Shown piece by piece: positions 1 to 6,294 of a stretch of DNA of 10,158 nucleotides; the stretch's first letter is position 1, and the number at the start of each line of letters is the position of its first letter. The notes under the pieces were generated by a model. The model worked only from the letters and a program-made list of their open reading frames with translations. It had not been told where the DNA came from and did no database searches. This stretch comes from Thermoplasmata archaeon (lineage in GTDB: Archaea; Thermoplasmatota; E2; DHVEG-1). The stretch lies in contig QMTB01000037.1 of assembly GCA_003649845.1 (NCBI GenBank), forward strand, positions 1 through 10,158, given 5' to 3'. A program made the translations under genes and the position numbers.

Positions 1-2
1 GT

Positions 3-1949
3 TCTGGTGTTTCTAAGTATCTACCTCGTATGGTGGTTCGATCTAAGAATTATATTGGTCGTTCTAATTGGGCGGTAGATGCATACTTCAAAGGTTATAT
101 AGATGAAGTAAGGATATTCAACAAAGCATTGAGCCAACCACATATTATATCTTATATGAACAAATGGCATAAGTGTGAATTATGCTGCGCTAACCTAGAA
201 AAAGGGCTTATAATAAGCACCTATGATACTAGTAGAGGATATAGAGGATATCCACAAAACCATGGAGAATTCCAAGAACTAATTAGAAGATATGCTACAG
301 AGGATTATCTATTTGGAAGTAATATAACTAGCAACATCCAAGGATCTGGTAATCCCTTTGGTTCTGATGATAGATATCTAACTATTTTCCATGGATATAT
401 AAAGATATCGAAGGCAGGGAAATATTCTTTTGCTGTTGATGGTGATGATGCTGTTGAGGTTTCGATTGATGGTCAAGTAGTAGCTGGTTGGTATGGTGGT
501 CATGGTAGATGTGGCTGCACGGCTCATAAAGGAAGTATTGTTCTAGATGAAGGCTATCACATTATAGAATACCATCAGCAAGAATATTATGGTGCTGATA
601 ACTATTATCTCTACTGGATGCCACCAGATAGTAAAACCTATAGCATTGTTCCAAGTGATGTATTATTCCATTGTGAGAAGAGAGAAGAAAAACAACCTAC
701 TGGAGAATACTATGATCTAATAATCAATGATATCTATATTGATGGAAAAACTGTCTACTATCGCATCCAAAACCTTGGTAATGGAACTATAAACTCTAGT
801 GTATCATATCTCTACGTGGATGGTAAACTCGTTGGAAGAGATACAGTTGATATAATGGCTGGAGGACAGATGAATACAGAATGGTTCCCATATGAAATTG
901 ACCTTAGTGAGAATAATCATACTGTAACCGTCGTAGCTGATGGTAATAATGCTATAGAAGAGATAAACGAGGAGAACAATGATAGAACAGAAAACTTCAA
1001 AGCAACTTCAATTGGTAAACCAGATCTAATAATAACAAGTATATACATTGATGGAGAAACCATATACTATAGGATACAGAATATTGGTAACAAAATAGCT
1101 GAATCAAGTTACACCTATCTCTATGTAGATGGAAAACTTGTATCTAAAGATAGAGTTGGAATAATAGCTCCACAGCAGACAAATACAGAAGGATTCGACT
1201 ATAAATGGCATATCAGTGGAGATAGAGGTGAGATAAAAATTGTAGCAGATGGAAATAATGCTATTATAGAGGAGAATGAAAAGAATAACGAAAGGATAGA
1301 AGATGTAACAGCATCACAAAAAGGACGACCAGACCTAATTATAACAGATATATTTATAGGAGGAAACCTTGTCTATTATAGAATTCAAAATACTGGAGAT
1401 GCAGTAGCAGATAACAGTACTACAACACTTACTATAAATGGAGAAACAATTGCTACAAATATAGAAAGAAATATACAACCTGGTGAGATGATAACTAGAA
1501 GCTTCACATACACTTGGAGATCACTAGAAGAAGGTGAAGCTCGTACAGTAACAGTTACAGCTGATGCAATGGATACAGTAGAGGAGAGCGATGAGAATAA
1601 CAACCAAAGAACAGAAACTTTTGCAGAGAAAAATACTTCATCAGCTTCAACTGGAAATGTAGATCTAGTGATATTAGATATATTCCTCAGTGGAGATCAA
1701 ATCAATTATAGAATACAGAATCTCGGTAGTGAAACCGTGATGTCTAGTACTACCTATGTCTATGTTAATAATCAACTTGTAGGTGTTGATCAAGTAGGTA
1801 TAATGGCTGGAGGACAAACTAATACAGAAGGTTTAGACTATCCATGGCGTAATCTCAGAGAAGGAGATGTCATAAAGATAATTGCAGATGGACCAAATAA
1901 TATACAGGAAACAAATGAGTTGAACAATGAAAAAACATATACAATATAA
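3..1949 (+). CDS. Secreted LamG/PA14/CARDB multidomain surface protein (5' partial)
   Basis: This is the C-terminal part of a larger gene: the frame is already open at base 3 and enters inside the last strands of a LamG/concanavalin-like domain (key run YIGRSNW...GYIDEVRIFNKALS), so the first ATG at 30 is not the real start. Numbering from that ATG, residues 58-215 form a PA14-type domain (FGSNIT, GDDAVEVSIDG, YYLYW), a beta-barrel often linked to carbohydrate or surface binding. Four CARDB adhesion-type repeats follow, beginning near residues 229, 332, 435 and 545. Cysteines at 49, 52, 53, 161, 163 and 215 flank or sit in PA14 and could form disulfides. The protein ends in the fourth CARDB unit with no C-terminal TM segment or sorting motif, so it is probably released or held by the missing N-terminal part. 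Extracellular adhesion or glycan binding is inferred; no catalytic motif is visible. Stop is TAA. Confidence 0.88.
   Translation, partial: SGVSKYLPRMVVRSKNYIGRSNWAVDAYFKGYIDEVRIFNKALSQPHIISYMNKWHKCELCCANLEKGLIISTYDTSRGYRGYPQNHGEFQELIRRYATEDYLFGSNITSNIQGSGNPFGSDDRYLTIFHGYIKISKAGKYSFAVDGDDAVEVSIDGQVVAGWYGGHGRCGCTAHKGSIVLDEGYHIIEYHQQEYYGADNYYLYWMPPDSKTYSIVPSDVLFHCEKREEKQPTGEYYDLIINDIYIDGKTVYYRIQNLGNGTINSSVSYLYVDGKLVGRDTVDIMAGGQMNTEWFPYEIDLSENNHTVTVVADGNNAIEEINEENNDRTENFKATSIGKPDLIITSIYIDGETIYYRIQNIGNKIAESSYTYLYVDGKLVSKDRVGIIAPQQTNTEGFDYKWHISGDRGEIKIVADGNNAIIEENEKNNERIEDVTASQKGRPDLIITDIFIGGNLVYYRIQNTGDAVADNSTTTLTINGETIATNIERNIQPGEMITRSFTYTWRSLEEGEARTVTVTADAMDTVEESDENNNQRTETFAEKNTSSASTGNVDLVILDIFLSGDQINYRIQNLGSETVMSSTTYVYVNNQLVGVDQVGIMAGGQTNTEGLDYPWRNLREGDVIKIIADGPNNIQETNELNNEKTYTI
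711..1946 (+). repeat. Four tandem CARDB-domain coding repeats
   Basis: Each unit opens with a DLII/DLVI-x-DI-(Y/F)-I/L motif, then YYRIQN-x-G (NYRIQN in unit 4), a TYLYVDG-like strand and a closing E-x-NN element. The aspartate codons that open the units lie at 714, 1023, 1332 and 1662. Units 1 to 3 are therefore exactly 309 bp (103 codons) apart, and unit 4 starts 330 bp after unit 3. Units 1 and 4 share a near-identical ATAATGGCTGGAGGACA stretch, while unit 3 is the most divergent. This is a tandemly amplified extracellular beta-sandwich array. Confidence 0.8.
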
Positions 1950-1970
1950 ATCTCTAAAATCTCTTCTCCC

Positions 1971-1991
1971 TATTTTATATTATTTTTATAT
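1971..1991 (+). terminator. Possible U-rich archaeal terminator
   Basis: Runs of four and five T (TATTTT, ATTTTTAT) begin about 20 bases after the stop of the surface-protein gene. Archaeal RNA polymerase commonly terminates at such T tracts without a hairpin. The region is AT-rich overall, so this is only suggestive. The rest of the 235-bp spacer to the HTH gene holds no ORF that I can support. Confidence 0.3.
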
Positions 1992-2096
1992 ACATTCTAT
2001 TAGAAAATAAATTCCAGATTCAAAAATTGATTTAATGACCCCAACGTTATAATCAAATATTTTTTCATAGATCTAATCTTCCTTGATCTCTCTCCG

Positions 2097-2110
2097 ATAC
2101 AATATTGTAT
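2097..2110. promoter_or_regulatory. Perfect 14-bp palindrome ATACAATATTGTAT, candidate operator
   Basis: The 14 bases equal their own reverse complement. The site lies 75-88 bases upstream of the HTH-regulator start. A shorter palindrome, ACAATTGT, with the same ACAAT/TTGT arms sits at 2177-2184 directly before the ATG. Two related dyads in front of a DNA-binding protein gene suggest autoregulation; that is an inference. Confidence 0.35.
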
Positions 2111-2176
2111 TTTTGTTATTAGAGGGTTCTAAGTCAAAAAACTAGGTATTGAATAATAATCTATAAGTATCATCAA

Positions 2177-2184
2177 ACAATTGT
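2177..2184. promoter_or_regulatory. ACAATTGT dyad abutting the HTH gene start
   Basis: This 8-bp palindrome ends on the base before the ATG at 2185. It shares half-site sequence with the 14-bp palindrome at 2097-2110. No SD is visible before this gene and an AT-rich TATA-like stretch lies at about 2153-2168, so the mRNA may be nearly leaderless. In that case a protein bound here would cover the transcription start. Confidence 0.25.
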
Positions 2185-2550
2185 ATGTTTAATATGAAGC
2201 AGACACCTTGTGAATTTTTAATGTGGAATGTTCTTCCAGTTATTAGAAGAGAATTTGCAAGAAATTTAATTGATGTTTTCAATTTATCTCAGAAGGAAGT
2301 TGCTGAGAAACTCGGTGCTACTCCAGCTGCGATATCTCAATATTTATCTGGGAAGAGAGGGAAACTGGAGATAAAAGATGGATTTATATTACAAGAAATT
2401 AGGAAATCCTCAGAACGTATATTCAAATATGGTGATAAAGTAGTTGTACCAGAAACTTGTAGAATCTGTAAATTGATGAGAGACAGAGATTTATTTGCCT
2501 CTATATGTGAAGTATGTGAGGAGGAAATAGATCCTAAAACAGAGGAGTAA
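2185..2550 (+). CDS. HTH (XRE/COG2522-like) transcriptional regulator with C-terminal zinc ribbon
   Basis: The 121-aa product matches the small archaeal regulator type COG2522. An N-terminal TPCE-x3-W-x2-LP-x-IRRE signature (residues 7-23) precedes a helix-turn-helix at about 33-57 (LSQKEVAEKLG, then PAAISQYLSGKRG). The tail carries two CxxC pairs, C92/C95 and C108/C111, that probably bind one zinc. It is a cytoplasmic DNA-binding protein whose targets cannot be read from sequence; paired palindromes upstream suggest self-control. Start is uncertain between ATG 2185 and ATG 2194 (residue 4): neither has an SD, and the family signature begins just after the second. It stands alone, convergent with the NosD-like gene. 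Family assignment is firm; the regulatory role is inferred. Confidence 0.88.
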   Translation: MFNMKQTPCEFLMWNVLPVIRREFARNLIDVFNLSQKEVAEKLGATPAAISQYLSGKRGKLEIKDGFILQEIRKSSERIFKYGDKVVVPETCRICKLMRDRDLFASICEVCEEEIDPKTEE

Positions 2551-2557
2551 ATACTAT

Positions 2558-2587
2558 TGTTGTAGTTGAATCTTGTTTTCTACAACA
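2558..2587 (+). terminator. 8-bp hairpin just after the HTH gene
   Basis: TGTTGTAG (2558-2565) pairs perfectly with CTACAACA (2580-2587) across a 14-base, T-rich loop, starting seven bases after the HTH stop codon. It could be a 3'-end or processing structure for the transcript. No long T run follows directly, so intrinsic termination is uncertain. Confidence 0.3.
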
Positions 2588-2678
2588 TACTTCTAGATAT
2601 CTGAGATTCTTATGTTCTTATAACATTTTAGATGAGGATTATACCGTCCTGAGTTAATACAAAAGATAAAGATTAGAA

Positions 2679-2698
2679 GGAGATAACCTCCAGTTTTT
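2679..2698. terminator. Possible bidirectional terminator between convergent genes
   Basis: GGAG-ATAAC-CTCC forms a 4-bp GC-containing stem at 2679-2691, followed on the plus strand by AG and five T. On the minus strand the same stem follows the NosD-like stop codon and leads into a T-rich stretch. It lies between two convergent genes where a shared terminator would be useful. The stem is short, so confidence is low. Confidence 0.3.
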
Positions 2699-3577
2699 AG
2701 GGTGAGATATCATATGGTTCCTTTGCTGGATGCCAATCAAAATTCAATAGTGGAATATATGGTGTGATTAGATTAAATTTGTCGAAAAATGGTGCGAATC
2801 TACCATGAATAGGTTTCGGTAGAATATGAGGCCAGAGAAGCCAATAGTTTCCATTCCATGTTGTATCATATGAGTTTATAAAATATGCATTTACTATGTT
2901 TAAGAAATTATTGTATCTAATAGTGTTTCCATTAGATATAGTTAGTGATATACCTTGGTTCTCAAACTCATTCCATTGAATAATATTATTATCAGATTCT
3001 ATCAGTAGAATCCCATAGTTTACATATCCTTCTATTATATTATTTTGAATTATATTTTCATCTGATTCTAAAGATATAGCGGTTTTCCAACTTATATAGT
3101 TATTTGATATCTCGTTATGATCGGCGCCTTTTTCTGTATTCAGTTCCCCAAGGATTATATTATCCTGGATTTCATTATTCTCAGATTGTATATAGATAGC
3201 AGTTTCTAGGATACCTATCGGTCTACATCTAATAGTGAAACCTTTTAGTATCACATTATCCGTATAGATACTGCATCCTTTTTTGATAATAGTGATATTC
3301 TTATCCTCGCCTAATATAATAATAGATTTATCAACTCTTATCCTCTCATCGTATACTCCATCATATACATAGATAGTATCACCATCACTAGCATTATCAA
3401 TTGCTTGCTGGATATAATATATCTATAGGGATGCTCTATACTACCATCCCATGGACCATCTGTATTGTATGCATCTACATATATGGTGTCACCATCTGAA
3501 GCATGAGAATCTATTTGTATAGCTATACAGAAGAGTATTAGAAATACTCCAATCCCTATTTTTCTACCTCCCTTCAT
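2697..3577 (-). pseudogene. NosD-like secreted parallel beta-helix protein, frameshifted by a 5-bp duplication
   Basis: Two minus-strand frames make one protein of about 292 aa. The N-terminal part has a signal peptide (basic MKGGRK start, hydrophobic GVFLILFCIAI, likely cut after SHA), then ASDGDTIYVDAYNTDGPWDG and EHPYRYI. The frame then shifts; in the second frame IQQAIDNASDGDTIYV continues into the beta-helix ladder (NNEIQDN, ENIIQNN, DNNIIQWN, GNTIRYNN) and a C-terminal NGNYW...FDWHPAKEPYDI motif. That order is the usual one for archaeal NosD-like proteins. The lesion is an exact tandem copy of TATAT (plus-strand ATATA at 3412-3416 and 3417-3421); removing one copy restores R-Y-I-Q-Q. 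A TTG at 3583 could start the frame, but its spacing to the SD GGAGGA (3587-3592) is only three bases, so I use ATG 3577 (spacing nine). The role is extracellular, probably carbohydrate-related; substrate unknown. It may be a true pseudogene, phase-variable, or an assembly error. Confidence 0.8.
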
Positions 3578-3612
3578 TTTCAAGATTCCTCCAAATTTAA
3601 ATAGTTATTAGA

Positions 3613-3642
3613 TTTTATAAAAGTTTCCTTCAATTTTTATAC
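3613..3642 (-). promoter_or_regulatory. Candidate TATA/BRE elements for the NosD-like gene
   Basis: Two TATA-like elements lie upstream on the minus strand. TTTTATAAAA (3613-3622) is preceded by a purine-rich, BRE-like AAGGAAAC. TATAAAAA (around 3635-3642) lies further up. The farther box would give an mRNA leader long enough to include the SD at 3587-3592; the nearer one would start transcription almost on the SD. This implies the gene has its own promoter, separate from the transporter upstream. The remaining bases to 3736 show nothing clear. Confidence 0.3.
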
Positions 3643-3736
3643 TTAAAGACTATTATTCTTTATCTCCTTGTTATCTTTACTTCCTTCTTTCATCAAAGAT
3701 GGTAACCTCTGAGCTGAAGTAATTTTCTTCTTACTG

Positions 3737-4670
3737 TTATATGAAGATATCAAGTAGATATATCCAGATGTTTAATGAGATAACTGAGATAAGGGAGGAT
3801 ATAAGGATCGTTGAAGCTATTATATCTTTATAGAAATTATATCTTTCACTTAAAACTATTAGTGATATAGCAACTGGTGTTCCATGCATAATCGTAAGTA
3901 CTATTGATTCTATATCTGATAGATTGAAGAATAGTTTTAACATAGTTATTGTTAAAGCAGGTAGCAGTATAATTCTTATTAAACTAAGTTTTAATGCAAA
4001 ACCAAGTTTTGTATATCTTCTACCATATAGGAATACTCCTAACATAAATATAGCTACAGTAGCAGTTGTTTTACCTATCATATGGAGAGGAGTGAGAAGA
4101 GGTATTGGTATATCTAAACCTTATAATTGATGCTATGATTCCCAGTATAATAGAGATGATAATGGGATTCCTAGCTAATCTTCTAGCAACGTTTTTTAAC
4201 CCTACTATTATCTTTAGTTCTCTAAGTTTATAGACCTCTAGTATAGTGATTGATATGCTTACACCAATTACACCCATGAAAGAAGCTGCTAAAACCGCTA
4301 GTTTCTCTCCATTCTCTGGATAAGCAAAGATGATGAAAGGTATACCAAAGAAAACAGTGCTTCCAAATATACTACTTACAATTAATAGATATAAGGTTTC
4401 TCTTTCCACTCCAAGTAGAAAACATATAGATATGGTTAATATTATGAATATAAAAATTGGTAGTATAGCTATTATAATATATTTTATTGTATCAAAGCTA
4501 AAATCTGTTTGCGTTATATTTATAAATAAAAGCGATGGTATAGCGAAATAATAAACATAGGAACTTAATACTCGTTCATCACCTTTTCTAAGTATATCTA
4601 ACTTCCTAGATATAGCTCCCAAGTATATAAGCAATAAAATCGATATTGCTGTCTGTATAGCAGTTAACAT
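3737..4670 (-). pseudogene. AEC (auxin efflux carrier) family permease, split by a single-base frameshift
   Basis: Joining two overlapping frames gives a polytopic membrane protein of about 310 aa, the usual AEC length, with roughly ten hydrophobic helices. The first half (from ATG 4670) has the AEC-like LLIYLGAISRKLDIL start, FAIPSLLF and FGSTVFFGIPFI. The second resumes with IPIPLLTPLHMIGKTTA and ends with MHGTPVAISLIVLSERY. Near 4121-4122 the mRNA reads ATT ATA AGG TTT; dropping one A gives ATT ATA GGT TTA GAT, restoring I-I-G-L-D-I-P. The family moves small organic anions or related solutes; the substrate cannot be told. The gene starts three bases after the rubrerythrin stop with only a weak AGGA-like SD, so it is probably co-transcribed. 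Both halves are otherwise clean, so decay is recent or the indel is a sequencing error. Confidence 0.8.
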
Positions 4671-4673
4671 GTC

Positions 4674-5125
4674 CTAGTTATCAGATGAAATGAGATCATC
4701 ATACTCTTTTTCAATACGTAGTTTATGTTTAGCTTCTTCTGCAAGAGCTAAGAAGGTTGTATGTAATCTTTCATCTTCAGTTAGCTCAGATAGAATAGTA
4801 TAAAGTCTATGAGATGCTTCTTCTCTCTTCATAGCTACAACGAGGGCATCTTGATAACTTATATCTGGAGAAGCTGGGATATCTACTAGATATTCTGATA
4901 TCTTTAAATCTGTAATGTTCTCAGATGAAGGTTTTAAAACAATTTTCCCTCCTTCACTTTAATAAGTTTGTTTTTATGTCCAAGTTCTTCTTTGGCAAAC
5001 CCTTCGAAGACTTCTCTCATATTTGATCTAGATTTCTCTGCTAAATCCATATAAAAATTATATGCCTCCTCCTCTTTTTTAATAGCGAAATCCAAGATTT
5101 CATCTACCGATTTCATATCCACCAT
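4674..5125 (-). pseudogene. Rubrerythrin-like diiron protein, frameshifted in the linker
   Basis: About 150 aa when the frames are joined. The first 63 residues carry the first half of a ferritin-like four-helix bundle (AIKKEEEAYNFYMDLAEK, then KEELGHK, an ExxH ligand pair at E47/H50) and stop at TAA. In the shifted frame the protein continues with KPSSENITDLKISEYLVD, then YQDALVVAMKREEASHRLY and a second ExxH-like EEAKH, ending ...LISSDN-TAG at 4674. The lesion falls in TTGTTTTAAAACC (4932-4939), between helix pairs; removing TA would restore K-L-F-K-P. Such proteins use a diiron site against peroxide or oxygen in anaerobes; there is no rubredoxin domain, so the electron donor is unknown. 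It starts 16 bases after the upstream paralogue with a G-rich SD-like AGGGGG. Pseudogene, assembly error and recoding remain open. Confidence 0.82.
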
Positions 5126-5141
5126 TATAACCCCCTAATTT

Positions 5142-5633
5142 TTATGGCCCTACATGAACCATAGGCCAATAGACATCAGCTAATTCAAAGAGCTCTGAAT
5201 TCTTCTTTTCTACTTCTAGTATCCTATAATGCTCCATCTCCATATCTGCAAAATAACGAAGAGTATTATATATAGAGGTATCATCTTTCATCTTCTCAGC
5301 CATAGAATTATAGAGGTCATGAGCTACCTTCTCTGCCTCCATAGCTTGTTTAAAAAGCAAACTCATAAGGGTATCTTCTTTTAACTCTATTCTAGGTAAT
5401 GGTACAGGTGTCTCTGCTGGTAAAACTATTTTTTTCTTCTGAAATTTCTTCTTATATATATCTTCAAGTATCCTCTGATGTTTCTCCTCTTCTTTAGATA
5501 AAAACTCTAGTTTATCTTTAAGTAAACCATTCTTTGTTCTATCAGCCATATCTCTATACACTCTTTTGCTTTCAACTTCGCTTTTTATTGCAGATAAAAA
5601 CAAATCCTCCAATGTATATCTATCTAAATCCAT
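5142..5633 (-). CDS. Rubrerythrin-like ferritin-family diiron protein
   Basis: An intact 163-aa protein with two ferritin-like helix pairs. The first has E19/E21 and E49-x2-H52 (KEEEKH). The second has E99/E101 and E132-x2-H135 (EMEH), separated by a lysine- and proline-rich linker at about 61-85. The E99-to-E132 spacing of 33 is the one expected of a rubrerythrin diiron site. It lacks a C-terminal rubredoxin zinc/iron-binding segment and has no cysteines, so it would need an external electron donor. Likely role is peroxide or oxygen reduction in the cytoplasm. The ATG is supported by GGGGTGA nine bases upstream. It is the first of a tandem pair with the 4674-5125 gene; their N-terminal halves resemble each other. 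An 88-bp gap separates it from the nitroreductase gene, so it may have its own promoter. Confidence 0.85.
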   Translation of the reverse strand: MDLDRYTLEDLFLSAIKSEVESKRVYRDMADRTKNGLLKDKLEFLSKEEEKHQRILEDIYKKKFQKKKIVLPAETPVPLPRIELKEDTLMSLLFKQAMEAEKVAHDLYNSMAEKMKDDTSIYNTLRYFADMEMEHYRILEVEKKNSELFELADVYWPMVHVGP

Positions 5634-5695
5634 TTATACTTTTCACCCCAAATTCTTCTCTCAAGATATATACTTTGGTATTTTAATCCTTTCAT
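5624..5695 (-). CDS. Possible 23-codon leader ORF ahead of the rubrerythrin-like gene
   Basis: Inside the gap after the nitroreductase gene, AAAGGAGG lies one base before an ATG at 5695. It opens 23 codons (MKGLKYQSIYLERRIWGEKY...) and stops at TAG four codons into the rubrerythrin-like gene, in another frame. The SD is strong, but its spacing of one base is poor. It could be a short leader whose translation affects the downstream start, a relic, or chance. Confidence is low. Confidence 0.15.
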   Translation of the reverse strand: MKGLKYQSIYLERRIWGEKYKWI

Positions 5696-5721
5696 TCCTC
5701 CTTTGATATTCCCTAGGATTT

Positions 5722-6294
5722 CTATTTTAATTCTATCGGATTATCATATCTATTTAGGAAAACAAATTCTCTTAGATTCTTCCTCTCGGGTCTCTTTTTT
5801 TCTGCTTCAATCTGTTTCTCAGATAAAACAGGGTTTATCTCATCAGAATGTTTACCAACAATAATCAATGTTATAACATCTAAATCCTCTGGAATACCAA
5901 GTATCTCCCTAGTTTTACTAGGACTATAACCAGCGATAGGATGAGCAACTAGACCAAGTTCTGTTGCCCTTAATATAATAGCTTCAACAGCCATCCCAAT
6001 ATCAAAACGATAATAGATTCTATCATATATAACACAATCATCCTCTTTTCTACCAAGTACAACGATGATCATCGAAGCATTATAAGCCCATTCATTACCT
6101 TTAGATAAAACAGTATGCATCTCCTCTAAAACCTTTGGATCATAGACGAATATAAACCTCCAAGGTTGATTGTTGAAACAAGAAGCAGTGATCTGAGCGC
6201 ATCTAGCTAAATCAGATATTAATTCCTCTGTAATTTTAAAAGGTTGAAGCGAACGATATGCTCTCCTCTTCTCTATAGCCTCTATTACATCCAT
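5722..6294 (-). CDS. Nitroreductase-family FMN oxidoreductase
   Basis: A 190-aa nitroreductase-fold protein of normal length for the short subfamily. The N-terminal EKRRAYRSLQP (residues 8-18) supplies the arginines that hold FMN phosphate. S38-C-F-N-N-Q-P-W45 is the second FMN-binding segment, and FDIGMAVEAIILRATELGL (98-116) and HPIAGY (118-123) complete the flavin site. These enzymes reduce nitro, quinone or other electron-poor substrates with NAD(P)H in the cytoplasm; the true substrate is not visible. The ATG follows the SufB stop with no spacing (TAA then ATG), so translation is probably coupled to SufB and the flavoprotein may supply electrons to Fe-S or redox-stress functions, which is inference. 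No clear SD is present. It is the last gene of the tight run. Confidence 0.88.
   Translation of the reverse strand: MDVIEAIEKRRAYRSLQPFKITEELISDLARCAQITASCFNNQPWRFIFVYDPKVLEEMHTVLSKGNEWAYNASMIIVVLGRKEDDCVIYDRIYYRFDIGMAVEAIILRATELGLVAHPIAGYSPSKTREILGIPEDLDVITLIIVGKHSDEINPVLSEKQIEAEKKRPERKNLREFVFLNRYDNPIELK

Noticed and set aside
1385..1603. 72-aa minus-strand ORF inside the CARDB gene
   Set aside because: It is a shadow of the plus-strand repeats, with low-complexity Ser/Val-rich content and no SD.
3356..3510. ASDGDTIYV occurring twice in the NosD-like protein, considered as a recent duplication
   Set aside because: Two copies of this motif around an EHPYRYIQ-like segment are the normal N-terminal pattern of the family, and the codons differ between copies.
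3578..3583. TTG start at 3583 for the NosD-like gene
   Set aside because: It is only three bases from the GGAGGA SD. ATG 3577 has a nine-base spacing and gives a normal signal peptide.
3924..4551. Two plus-strand ORFs of 68 and 73 aa opposite the AEC permease
   Set aside because: They are antisense shadows of membrane-helix coding sequence. The minus-strand protein matches a known family across both halves.
5665..5673. GATATATAC as TATA box for the rubrerythrin-like gene
   Set aside because: It would place the transcription start at about 5643, on the SD GGGGTGA (5643-5649), so mRNA would lose the SD. Kept only as a minor note.
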